A stretch of DNA of 40,663 bases from Anaerococcus sp. AGMB09787 (GTDB taxonomy: Bacteria > Bacillota > Clostridia > Tissierellales > Peptoniphilaceae). The translations under genes were made by a program, and so were the position numbers. Each line of letters starts with the position of its first letter. Position 1 is the stretch's first letter. The stretch lies in the NCBI RefSeq assembly GCF_022808955.1, contig NZ_JAKZEY010000011.1, forward strand, positions 1 to 40,663, given 5' to 3'. Below are positions 32,321 to 40,663 of the stretch, one piece after another. The notes under the pieces are model-generated. The model saw nothing but the letters and a program-made list of their open reading frames with translations. It was not told where the DNA came from and did no database searches.

Positions 32321-32346
32321 AAAAAAAGAGGGACCTATGCCCCTCC
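32321..32346 (-). terminator. Terminator after ridA
   Basis: On minus, GAGGGGCATAGGTCCCTC is followed by TTTTTTTGCC. The rest of 32114-32320 shows no gene. Confidence 0.7.
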
Positions 32347-32356
32347 AAGATTATTA

Positions 32357-32728
32357 TTATAATTCAGCGATTGCTTCGATTTCTAGTGGTGCTCCCTTTG
32401 GAACTGCTCCTACTTGAAAAGCTGATCTAGCTGGTTTGTGATCTCCAAAGAACTCTTCATAAACTGCATTGAAGGCTTCAAAGTCGTTTACATCTGCCAA
32501 AAATACTGTACATTTTACAATATTTTCCTTGCTAGCTCCAGCTTCCTTCACTATAGCTTCAACATTTAATAAAGATTGCTTGGTGGCTTCCTTAATATCC
32601 TTATATAATTCCTTTGTTTCTGGATTGATTGGTAGTTGTCCAGATGTAAAAATAAAGTTTCCTGTTTTAATTCCTTGTGAGTATGCTCCTACTGCTGCTG
32701 GAGCCTTGTCTGTTTTAATAATTTCCAT
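32357..32728 (-). CDS. ridA: RidA-family enamine/imine deaminase
   Basis: Hydrolyses reactive 2-aminoacrylate-type intermediates from PLP enzymes. It is a complete 123-residue member. GAYSQGIKTGNFIFTSGQLP is the N-terminal signature, and PARSAFQVGAVPKGAPLEIE carries the conserved arginine and Glu of the trimer-interface site. The ATG at 32728 follows AGGAG. It is downstream of the VanY-type gene. Confidence 0.93.
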   Translation of the reverse strand: MEIIKTDKAPAAVGAYSQGIKTGNFIFTSGQLPINPETKELYKDIKEATKQSLLNVEAIVKEAGASKENIVKCTVFLADVNDFEAFNAVYEEFFGDHKPARSAFQVGAVPKGAPLEIEAIAEL

Positions 32729-32782
32729 AATCGTTCTCCTTTCTTTTACTATCTATTATATGGATTTTATTTCTAATAACAA

Positions 32783-33781
32783 TTAATTTATCTTTAAATA
32801 TTCTTCCAAAGTAAGATCATTGTCGTAGATTTCCTTGGCATTGTAGACTCCTACAAACCTAAAGTGCCATGGTAGGCTACGGTGGTTGGTAATATTTTCC
32901 TTACCAGCCGGATATCTTTCTATAAAGCCATACTTGTAAGAATTATCCTTAAGCCAATTATATTCCTTACTTGAAGTAAATTTATCATCATACTTAATAG
33001 TGCCTGTAAAAAAGTCAAATGCATCTCCTAATTGGTGTTCAGATGTAGCAGGCACATCACTATCTACATCTCCTGCTTCATATAGTCTAGTTTCTAGGTC
33101 AAAGTCCCTATAATCTGATGCTATCTTTAGGTCAAGACCTTGTCTTTGCATATCCTGTCTCATAGTTTCGAAGGCTCTATAGGCAGTCTTATCAAGACCA
33201 GGATTGAAGTCTTGAGGCAAGGTGTAGTCGCTATTAACATAGGCAATACCATTGATTACCTTGACACTAGCTTCAGCACTTAATTTTTCTAGGCCATACT
33301 TATTTACATAATAAAAGGAATCATCTATCTTAATCTTGGCATAGCCATTTTGGCAACCATAAAAGGGCAAGTATGACCCTTCCCTTATAGATTTGTCTGT
33401 TTTAGAATAGTCGTTTGGATATTGAAAGGCCTCTTGGTCACAGACAGCTCTTATATAGGATACTAGAGTGTCTGAATACTCTGTATCTTCTACCTCCATC
33501 CCCTCACTAACTTCGACATCAGAAAAGCCAGCCTTGGTTGCCTTCTCATTAAATTCACCTTGGGGTTCTTGCTTTTGCTTATCATTAGTCTCGCTTGCAC
33601 CTAGTGCCTGTCTATATTCTGTTGGCCTTCCTATTGTAAAGTCATCATCATCTACATTGATAAAATAGCCAACCGAAAACACTCCCACAAGCGCTATACC
33701 ACCTGCAAGGATCCTTTTCCTTCTCTTCTTAGCTTCTCTAAGCTTTCTTCTCTTCAACTCTCTTAAACCTTTGTTAGACAT
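32783..33781 (-). CDS. VanY-type D-alanyl-D-alanine carboxypeptidase
   Basis: A zinc LAS-family peptidase of 332 residues that trims peptidoglycan stem peptides. The N-terminus is highly basic (about 25 residues of Lys/Arg), followed by one membrane segment (ILAGGIALVGVFSVGYFI), so the domain faces outside. A linker rich in Glu/Lys follows. The catalytic domain shows SDYRDFDLE, ATSEHQLGDAFDF (S-x-H-x-x-G-x-A-x-D zinc motif) and LPWHFRFVG (the last His ligand). The ATG at 33781 has AGGTAGGG upstream. Confidence 0.88.
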   Translation of the reverse strand: MSNKGLRELKRRKLREAKKRRKRILAGGIALVGVFSVGYFINVDDDDFTIGRPTEYRQALGASETNDKQKQEPQGEFNEKATKAGFSDVEVSEGMEVEDTEYSDTLVSYIRAVCDQEAFQYPNDYSKTDKSIREGSYLPFYGCQNGYAKIKIDDSFYYVNKYGLEKLSAEASVKVINGIAYVNSDYTLPQDFNPGLDKTAYRAFETMRQDMQRQGLDLKIASDYRDFDLETRLYEAGDVDSDVPATSEHQLGDAFDFFTGTIKYDDKFTSSKEYNWLKDNSYKYGFIERYPAGKENITNHRSLPWHFRFVGVYNAKEIYDNDLTLEEYLKIN

Positions 33782-33971
33782 TCCCTACCTCTATTTATTT
33801 CAATATTTTTAAGTAAATCTTTAGGATAAGTAGTTTTTTGGAAAATGTATTTCAACCTTCCAATTACTCTAGACTACTAAATTTCTTATTTATATTATAA
33901 CATCTTTTTCTTAAAAAATACAGGGGCAAAAGGGCTTTTCTATAGATTTTATACAGATTTTCCCTTTTATT

Positions 33972-34718
33972 TTAAACAAAGTCTACATAAGTTAATGAAT
34001 AGTCAAACTTTATCAAACTTTGTATAATACTTTCAGCAATTTTAGATTTTTGGGATAGGAAAATTTTAATCTTAAGGTCATTATCATTAGTCTCGATCTT
34101 ATCCAAAATATAGTCTGCTGGATCTATGATATTGACCTCATAAGTTAATTTCCTCCCTATCTCATCTTTTATCAAGGGAAAATGTGTACATCCAAGGAGG
34201 ATATTAGGGATTTGAATTTTGTTGGCAAGGTCTAGGTACTCCTCAAGGGACTCATCCATCTTGGGACTTTCTATTTGGTTATTTTCAATTAGGTCAACAA
34301 GGTTGTAACCTGCTACCTCATATACTTTTTTGCCAACTTTCTCAATATTATCCCTATAAAAATGGCTGTCTACTGTTGCCTTGGTAGCAAGCACTAATAA
34401 ATCCCCTGGGATAGACCTCCCTGCCTTAAGGCCCCCATCAGTTATTGGGATAAAGGTCTTCTTGTACTTCTCTTCTAAGAGATTTAGGCAGGTAACTGAT
34501 ATAGTATTGCAGGCTATTACATAGTAGTCGATATCAAACTTTTCCAAAAAGTCGACTATATCACAAGAAAACTCAAAGATTTCATCCTTGGGACGATTGC
34601 CATAGGGAACCCTAAGGGTATCTCCAAAATAAAAGTAATTTGCTTTTTTTGACTCAACAAGCTTAGAAAGGACCGTAAGTCCACCAAGACCTGTATCAAA
34701 AACTCCAATATTAGTCAT
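33972..34718 (-). CDS. murI: Glutamate racemase
   Basis: Supplies D-glutamate for peptidoglycan. Of 248 residues, GVFDTGLGGLTVLSKL opens the first domain, YFGDTLRVPYGNRP follows, and the two catalytic cysteines are in IACNTISVTCL and LLGCTHFPLI. Length and motif spacing are normal. It overlaps ispE by 8 nt, forming an ispE-murI operon. Confidence 0.95.
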   Translation of the reverse strand: MTNIGVFDTGLGGLTVLSKLVESKKANYFYFGDTLRVPYGNRPKDEIFEFSCDIVDFLEKFDIDYYVIACNTISVTCLNLLEEKYKKTFIPITDGGLKAGRSIPGDLLVLATKATVDSHFYRDNIEKVGKKVYEVAGYNLVDLIENNQIESPKMDESLEEYLDLANKIQIPNILLGCTHFPLIKDEIGRKLTYEVNIIDPADYILDKIETNDNDLKIKIFLSQKSKIAESIIQSLIKFDYSLTYVDFV

Positions 34719-35544
34719 CTATCAAGTCCACCTTTTCACAAAATTTGTAGGAAGTCTTTAAGTCTTCATAGGCCCTTTGGTAGAAGTCATCATCAAGGAA
34801 GACTCCAAAAATACTAGCACCGGACCCTGACACCAAGGCATTAGCAGCCCCTTTATCCAAGAGAATATCTCGGATTTCTTTTAGGTGGGGATAATTTTCG
34901 AAAATAACATCTTCCATAACATTCCTAAAATCTTTTACTACATAAGGATCTCCTGCCTTGAGTCCCTCAATTATCTTTTCATTATCAATTACCCCATAAT
35001 CCTTAAGTCTATTGTAGACAAAGGCTGAAGAAATCTCGGTCCCATCATTTATTAGTAAAATCTTTATATTTACCTTATTTGTAAAGGGACTTAGGATTTC
35101 ACCTATCCCCCTAGCCCTAGCAGCTTTTTCTAGGAAGAAAAATGGAATATCTGCCCCTAGGCTCGCCCCTAACTTTATCATCTCTCCTTTACTAAGACCC
35201 AGCTCCCAAAGGTCATTTAGGGCCTTTATCATCTCGGCAGCATCGGTAGACCCCCCAGCAAGACCTGCAGCGACAGGGATATTTTTAACCAATTCAACGT
35301 CAAGACCCTGATCATCCACCCTGTCCTTTAGGAGGGCATAGGCCTTATAAATAAGATTATCCTCAAGGTCTCCTAGGTCCACATTGGACTTGAAGTTAAA
35401 AGTTCCATTCTCGTTTTTATTAATTATCAATTTATCAAATAAACCAATCCTAACCATGATAGAATCAATTTCGTGATAACCATCATTTCTTTTATAAAGA
35501 CTATCTAAAGTTAGATTAATCTTTGCATAACAATTTTTTTCCAT
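34711..35544 (-). CDS. ispE: 4-diphosphocytidyl-2-C-methyl-D-erythritol kinase
   Basis: A GHMP kinase of the MEP isoprenoid pathway. I start at ATG 35544 (MEKNCYAKINLTLDSLYKRN), 6 nt after GAGG, giving 277 residues. An ATG 12 nt upstream (35556) has no RBS and lies at the predicted transcription start. The ATP loop is VAAGLAGGSTDAAEMI, and SGSGASIFGVF is motif 3. TATAAT at 35561-35566 puts the mRNA 5' end near 35554, so the leader is only about 10 nt, just enough to hold the RBS. Confidence 0.93.
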   Translation of the reverse strand: MEKNCYAKINLTLDSLYKRNDGYHEIDSIMVRIGLFDKLIINKNENGTFNFKSNVDLGDLEDNLIYKAYALLKDRVDDQGLDVELVKNIPVAAGLAGGSTDAAEMIKALNDLWELGLSKGEMIKLGASLGADIPFFFLEKAARARGIGEILSPFTNKVNIKILLINDGTEISSAFVYNRLKDYGVIDNEKIIEGLKAGDPYVVKDFRNVMEDVIFENYPHLKEIRDILLDKGAANALVSGSGASIFGVFLDDDFYQRAYEDLKTSYKFCEKVDLIDD

Positions 35545-35646
35545 AAAATACCTCATTTTAATTATATCATAAGAAAACTTAAGAGGCGAAATTTGCTAGG
35601 TAAAATTAACGACTAGAATATAATTCCCTATAAATTTTTCCACGAT

Positions 35647-35672
35647 AAAAGCCTACCAAAAATAGTAGGCTA
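35647..35672 (-). terminator. Terminator downstream of glpK
   Basis: AGCCTAC (35650-35656) pairs with GTAGGCT (35665-35671) around a 7-9 nt loop; on minus it is followed by TTTATCG. It lies after the original glpK stop codon at 35708. Confidence 0.65.
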
Positions 35673-35707
35673 ATTAGTTAATTTCTCGTAATTTATTCTT
35701 CAAAGTC

Positions 35708-35815
35708 CTATGCCCAGTCAAAAGACCTCTCAACAGCCCTCTTCCAATTCCTATACTTCTTATCTCGCTCTTCCTTGATAATTTGAGGCTCAAAGACCTT
35801 GTCTATGGACCAATT
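35708..35815 (-). pseudogene. glpK: Untranslated C-terminal remnant of glycerol kinase
   Basis: In the same frame as glpK, directly after the TAA at 35816-35818, the sequence reads NWSIDKVFEPQ, then EERDKKYRNWKRAVERSFDW and a TAG at 35708. This is the standard end of glycerol kinase (W-x-x-D-x-x-FxP ... W-x-x-AVER). The segment is intact, so the internal stop looks like one recent base change, most simply AAA to TAA. Confidence 0.85.
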
Positions 35816-37210
<1,395 letters not shown>

Positions 37211-37333
37211 CTAAATATTTACTTGTATATATTTTATAACAAAACTTAGGGAGAATTCAAATAATAATTAATTATGTAAGGATATTGTAATAGAAAGTAC
37301 AAGAATATATAATTAAAATATATTATAAAAAAG

Positions 37334-37365
37334 TTTGACTTACCAGACATAATGGTAGTGTCAAA
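37334..37365 (-). promoter_or_regulatory. Large hairpin upstream of glpK, terminator or operator
   Basis: TTTGAC-T-TACCA pairs with TGGTAG-TGTCAAA around GACATAA, with a small bulge. On minus it is followed by CTTTTTTATAA, so it has the form of a terminator. Because the tRNA-Leu gene already has one, it may be a leader attenuator or a protein site controlling glpK. Confidence 0.4.
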
Positions 37366-37460
37366 TTTTAATAAATTTTTTAATATTTCTTTTATTTAAA
37401 ATACAAATTTAAAATAATAAAACATGTGCAATTAACATTACCCACTAGTTACCCACTAAC

Positions 37461-37492
37461 TAAAAAAGGAATGCTGAAAAATCAACATTCCT
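37461..37492 (-). terminator. Terminator after tRNA-Leu
   Basis: On minus, AGGAATGTTG pairs with CAGCATTCCT around ATTTTT, followed by TTTTTA. Confidence 0.8.
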
Positions 37493-37502
37493 AAGCTCTT
37501 TA

Positions 37503-37592
37503 TGGTGCGGGATAGAAGACTTGAACTTCCACGACCTAAAGGCGGTCACAAGATCCTTAGTCTTGCGCGTCTGCCAATTCCGCCAATCCCGC
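37503..37592 (-). tRNA. tRNA-Leu (anticodon AAG)
   Basis: A 90-nt class II tRNA on minus: acceptor GCGGGAT/ATCCCGC, anticodon stem CAAGA/TCTTG with loop CTAAGGA (U33, AAG, G37), a long variable arm (GACCGCCTTTAGGTC), T arm with TTCAAGT, and encoded ACCA. The A34 anticodon is unusual outside tRNA-Arg in bacteria, though known in some Firmicutes. The promoter and terminator are its own. Confidence 0.93.
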
Positions 37593-37609
37593 TTGAGTAT
37601 TACTTTTAT

Positions 37610-37638
37610 ATAATACTCCCTATTTTTGTTTTTGTCAA
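37610..37638 (-). promoter_or_regulatory. Promoter of tRNA-Leu
   Basis: Consensus TTGACA (37633-37638), a 17-nt spacer and TATTAT (37610-37615). The -35 begins directly after the stop codon of the ABC ATPase gene. Confidence 0.8.
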
Positions 37639-38370
37639 CTATAGGATGGCTGATAGGAATTTTTTTGTTCTAGCCTCTATTGGATTTTCGAAAAATTGTT
37701 GTGGATTTTCTGATTTTTCTACTATTTCACCATCATCCATAAAGATTACCTTGTTAGATACTTCTTTAGCAAAGCCCATTTCGTGAGTAACTACAACCAT
37801 AGTCATTCCTTGATTAGCAAGTTTTTTCATCAATTCTAGTACATCACCAACCATTTCCGGATCTAATGCTGATGTTGGTTCATCAAATAACATAAGTTCA
37901 GGATTCATCATCAAGGCCCTAACTATTGCAATTCTTTGCTTTTGACCACCTGATAATTGTGATGCAAAAGATGTTTTTTTATCCTCTAATCCTATTGTTT
38001 CTAACAATTCAATTGCTTTTTCTCTTGCTTTACTTTTGGACATTTTTTTTCTTTGTACCGGTGCTAAGGTCATATTTTCTATAATATTCATATTAGAAAA
38101 TAAATTAAATTGTTGAAAGACCATGCCCATTTCTTCTCTAATGCTATTTATGTCAACATTATCTGAATTTATTTTTTTGTCATGGAATATAACATCACCA
38201 CTAGTAGGAATTTCTAATAAGTTTAAGCATCGAAGAAATGTAGATTTTCCTGAACCAGAAGGACCTATAATTGCAATTATGTCACCTTTTTCTATATCTA
38301 AATTTATCCCCTTTAAGACTTCCAATTGTCCAAATGATTTTTTTAAATTTTTAACTTTAAGCATAGGCAT
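37639..38370 (-). CDS. Polar amino-acid ABC transporter ATP-binding protein
   Basis: A GlnQ/ArtM-type ATPase of 243 residues. Walker A is [18 protein letters not shown], the Q-loop is [11 protein letters not shown], the signature is [16 protein letters not shown], Walker B is [17 protein letters not shown], and the switch His is in [10 protein letters not shown]. The FLRCLNLLE after Walker A is typical of the polar amino-acid group. It overlaps the permease gene by 14 nt. Confidence 0.92.
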   Translation of the reverse strand: MPMLKVKNLKKSFGQLEVLKGINLDIEKGDIIAIIGPSGSGKSTFLRCLNLLEIPTSGDVIFHDKKINSDNVDINSIREEMGMVFQQFNLFSNMNIIENMTLAPVQRKKMSKSKAREKAIELLETIGLEDKKTSFASQLSGGQKQRIAIVRALMMNPELMLFDEPTSALDPEMVGDVLELMKKLANQGMTMVVVTHEMGFAKEVSNKVIFMDDGEIVEKSENPQQFFENPIEARTKKFLSAIL

Positions 38371-39064
38371 ATCTCTTTTCTAATTTCTTAAATATTTGCT
38401 CTAATATTAAAACAACTACTAGATAAATCATCGCTGCAGCAAAATATGGTATTGCCGCTTCAAATGTTCTAGAGATTATTATAGCAGCTCCTCTTGTTAA
38501 ATCTACTAATCCGATAAACCCTGATATAGATGTTTCTTTGAATAAAGTAATAATCTCATTTCCTAAAGCGGGTAGTGAGTTTTTAAAAGCTTGAGGTAAT
38601 ACTATTAGTTTCATTGTTTGCCAATAGTTCAGACCTAAAGATCTGGCCGCTTCTATTTCTCCCTTATCTACTGCTTGGATACCACCTCTAAATAATTCTG
38701 ACATATAAGCAGAAGAGTTTATAGAAAATGTTACAATTGCTACTATTAATAGATTATCAATATTTACTAATATTACATTGAAAACTATTAATAATTGAAT
38801 TGTTGATGGTGTTCCACGTACTACAGTAACATATATTTTTGCTATAAAATCTAAAATATTTAATAATATTTCTTTGGGCTTTTTCCGACCAGGTTTTATA
38901 TCTATTTTTGCTGAACGTATGAGGGCAACTATTAAGCCAACTATAAGTGAAAAAAACAATGATACTATGGTTACTATTATAGTTGTTTTAAATCCATCTA
39001 GCAGATAATTATAATTGTTGTTTTCTATAAGATTTCTTTCAAAAGCATCGATTATACTAGTCAT
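38357..39064 (-). CDS. Polar amino-acid ABC transporter permease
   Basis: A HisM/GlnP-type permease of 235 residues with about five membrane segments. [34 protein letters not shown] and the EAA loop [25 protein letters not shown] are diagnostic. No binding domain is fused. It lies 20 nt after the second binding-protein gene. Confidence 0.92.
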   Translation of the reverse strand: MTSIIDAFERNLIENNNYNYLLDGFKTTIIVTIVSLFFSLIVGLIVALIRSAKIDIKPGRKKPKEILLNILDFIAKIYVTVVRGTPSTIQLLIVFNVILVNIDNLLIVAIVTFSINSSAYMSELFRGGIQAVDKGEIEAARSLGLNYWQTMKLIVLPQAFKNSLPALGNEIITLFKETSISGFIGLVDLTRGAAIIISRTFEAAIPYFAAAMIYLVVVLILEQIFKKLEKRYAYA

Positions 39065-39084
39065 CTTTTTTCTCTCTTCTATTT

Positions 39085-39903
39085 TTAATCTTCACTATTT
39101 ATATATTTATCTAAAATTTTATCAATTGTCCCATCTTCTTTTAGCTCATTTAAAGCCTTATTTATCTCATCGTATAAAGCTTGATTTTCTTTACCTAAGG
39201 CTATGGCGTAATCTTCTTGTGCATAATCTGTTTCTAATATTTTTAAATCATCATTTGCTTTTACAAACTTATCGGCTGTTTGTTGATCAAGAACCATTGC
39301 ATCAATCTTCCCACTTTGAAGCGCCAATACTGCATCTGAATATTTAGCAAATGATTGAACATTTTCATCTCCAAAATCATCAACAGCAAATATTTCACCC
39401 GTTGTGCCTAATTGAACACCTATTTTTTTATCTTTTAATTGATCAATTGCAGCTATTTCAGAATCATTTTTAATCATTATTTTTTGTACGCTCTTGGTAT
39501 AAGAATCTGTAAAATTAACTTGTTTTTTTCTTTCATCTGTTACTGTAAAACCAGACATTCCGCCATCAAGCTTTCCACTTTCGATAGAAGCTATAATAGC
39601 TGAGAATTCCATATCATGAAATTTTATTTCTATTCCAATTTTTTTACTAATTTCATTAGCTATATCAATGTCAATTCCTGTCATTTCTTGATCTTTATAA
39701 AATTCAAATGGAGGAAAATCTGCACTTGTTCCCAGATCAATAATCCCATCACTTACTAAATTAGATGTTGTTTCTACATTACTTACCGCACTAGCAGTTT
39801 GGCCGCTATCTAATGTTTGACCAGCTTTGTCATTATCGTTAGCTGAACAAGCTGATAATAAAATACTGCTTAATCCTAATATCAATAATTTTTTTACTTT
39901 CAT
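39085..39903 (-). CDS. Amino-acid-binding lipoprotein (second copy)
   Basis: A family 3 solute-binding protein of 272 residues. The lipobox is LLSAC (Cys19), followed by an Asn/Ser/Thr linker. DLGTSADFPPFEFYKDQEMT, FSAIIASIESGKLDGGMSGF and TDERKKQVNFTDSY are typical of polar amino-acid binders. The protein is closely similar along its whole length to the product of the next gene upstream, so the two arose by tandem duplication. Confidence 0.92.
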   Translation of the reverse strand: MKVKKLLILGLSSILLSACSANDNDKAGQTLDSGQTASAVSNVETTSNLVSDGIIDLGTSADFPPFEFYKDQEMTGIDIDIANEISKKIGIEIKFHDMEFSAIIASIESGKLDGGMSGFTVTDERKKQVNFTDSYTKSVQKIMIKNDSEIAAIDQLKDKKIGVQLGTTGEIFAVDDFGDENVQSFAKYSDAVLALQSGKIDAMVLDQQTADKFVKANDDLKILETDYAQEDYAIALGKENQALYDEINKALNELKEDGTIDKILDKYINSED

Positions 39904-39912
39904 TTCTTTATC

Positions 39913-40663
39913 CTATTCTGTTTTGATATACTTATCAATTATATCTTGTATTTCACCTGATTCTTTTAAATCTTTAATTACATCATTTACCTCTTTAAAA
40001 AGTTCTTCATTATCTTTTGTAATTGCCATTGCATATTCTTCGTCAGCATATTTAGTTTCTAATATTTCCAAGTCATCATTTGCATCCGCAAATTTTTCAG
40101 CAGCTTGTTGATCTATTATAATTGCATCAATTTTACCATTTTGTAATGAAAGAACAGCATCAGGAAATTTTGCAAATGATTGAACATTCTCACTACCAAA
40201 ATCATCTCCTGCTAGTAAATCACCAGTCGAACCCAGTTGTGTACCTATTTTTTTGCCTTCTAAATCTTCAATTTGTTTTATAACTGATCCTTTTTTCACT
40301 AATACTTCTTGTACACTATTAGCATAAGTATCAGTAAAATTAACTTGTTGTGCCCTCTCTTCAGTAACTGTAAAACCTGAAATTCCACCATCTAGTTTGC
40401 CACTTTCTATAGATGCTATAATTGCTGAAAAATCCATATCGTGTAAAGCTATCTCATAACCAAGTTTTTCTCCAATAGCTTCTGCAATTTCAGGATCTAT
40501 GCCGACTATTTTTTCATCTTCATGATATTCATATGGAGGAAAATCCGCTGAAATTCCTAAATCTAATACTCCATCATCTAATGTTTTACTTGAAGCTTGA
40601 TTCATATCGTTACTTTCAACACCAGATAAAGCGCTTATTTCTTCTTCATTTGTATTTGATGAT
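39913..40663 (-). CDS. Amino-acid-binding lipoprotein (first copy), 5' end outside the window
   Basis: The frame is open from the stop at 39913 to the window edge, reading SSNTNEEEISALSGVESNDM before NQASSKTLDDG. A Met at 40605 is therefore inside the linker, not the start; the signal peptide and lipobox lie beyond the edge. The mature domain has ISADFPPYEYHEDEKIVGID, FSAIIASIESGKLDGGISGF and TEERAQQVNFTDTY. It lies 9 nt upstream of its paralogue and is presumably the first gene of the importer operon. Confidence 0.9.
   Translation of the reverse strand, partial: SSNTNEEEISALSGVESNDMNQASSKTLDDGVLDLGISADFPPYEYHEDEKIVGIDPEIAEAIGEKLGYEIALHDMDFSAIIASIESGKLDGGISGFTVTEERAQQVNFTDTYANSVQEVLVKKGSVIKQIEDLEGKKIGTQLGSTGDLLAGDDFGSENVQSFAKFPDAVLSLQNGKIDAIIIDQQAAEKFADANDDLEILETKYADEEYAMAITKDNEELFKEVNDVIKDLKESGEIQDIIDKYIKTE

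Noticed and set aside
37502-37786. A 94-codon plus-strand frame spanning tRNA-Leu and the end of the ABC ATPase gene
   Set aside because: It runs through a tRNA and antisense through a conserved ATPase; no RBS and no family resemblance.
39913-40605. Treating Met at 40605 as the start of the outer binding protein
   Set aside because: The frame is open to the window edge with a typical lipoprotein linker before that Met, so the real start is outside.

Overview
The window is chromosomal DNA of a low-GC, Gram-positive anaerobe. The ribosomal and housekeeping genes, ATGA-coupled operons, strong GGAGG ribosome binding sites, a 2[4Fe-4S] ferredoxin, a flavodiiron protein and an IS256 element fit the Peptoniphilaceae (Anaerococcus or a close relative). 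That placement is inferred from gene content and style; no 16S is present.

Layout. 1-840 is a gene-poor stretch with an IS30-type transposase relic. 841-6228 (minus) holds a PerR/Fur-type regulator, the rpmG-secE-nusG-rplK-rplA and rplJ-rplL translation block (with an L10 leader and attenuator), and glmM. 6334-7866 (plus) is trmN6-rsmI, followed by a ferredoxin on minus. 8264-10816 (minus) is tmk-darA-holB-ricT, with 4-nt start/stop overlaps throughout. 10950-14723 (minus) is the most interesting block: catalase, then a radical SAM/SPASM enzyme of AhbD/NirJ type, an ECF S-component-like membrane protein and a staygreen-like protein. All four could relate to tetrapyrroles. 15046-17112 holds a frameshifted serine hydrolase and two small unknown genes. 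17398-20524 is the zinc module znuA-znuC-znuB with a divergent Zur-like regulator. 20631-22773 is a dicarboxylate/amino-acid symporter and an RmlD-like reductase. 22935-25563 is nadE, a metallophosphoesterase and a tRNA that overlaps the phosphoesterase stop codon. A nucleoside deoxyribosyltransferase is divergent to nadE. 26260-27942 is an acyl-CoA dehydrogenase fused to the C-terminal domain of EtfA. 28063-29372 is an intact IS256-family element with an 8-bp target duplication. 29478-35544 holds a flavodiiron protein, an aldehyde dehydrogenase, RidA, a VanY-type peptidase, murI and ispE. 35708-37198 is a glycerol kinase gene with an internal stop and an ATT in place of the usual start. The right end has tRNA-Leu(AAG) and a polar amino-acid ABC transporter with two tandem binding proteins, the outer one cut by the window edge.

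How it fits together. Oxidative-stress and metal biology recur: a PerR-like regulator with matching candidate operators at its own promoter and at the catalase promoter, a catalase next to candidate haem-supply genes, a flavodiiron oxygen reductase, and a zinc-uptake/Zur pair. Two operons (trmN6-rsmI and tmk-ricT) seem to start from leaderless mRNAs: each has a TATAAT placed exactly so that transcription would begin on the A of the ATG.
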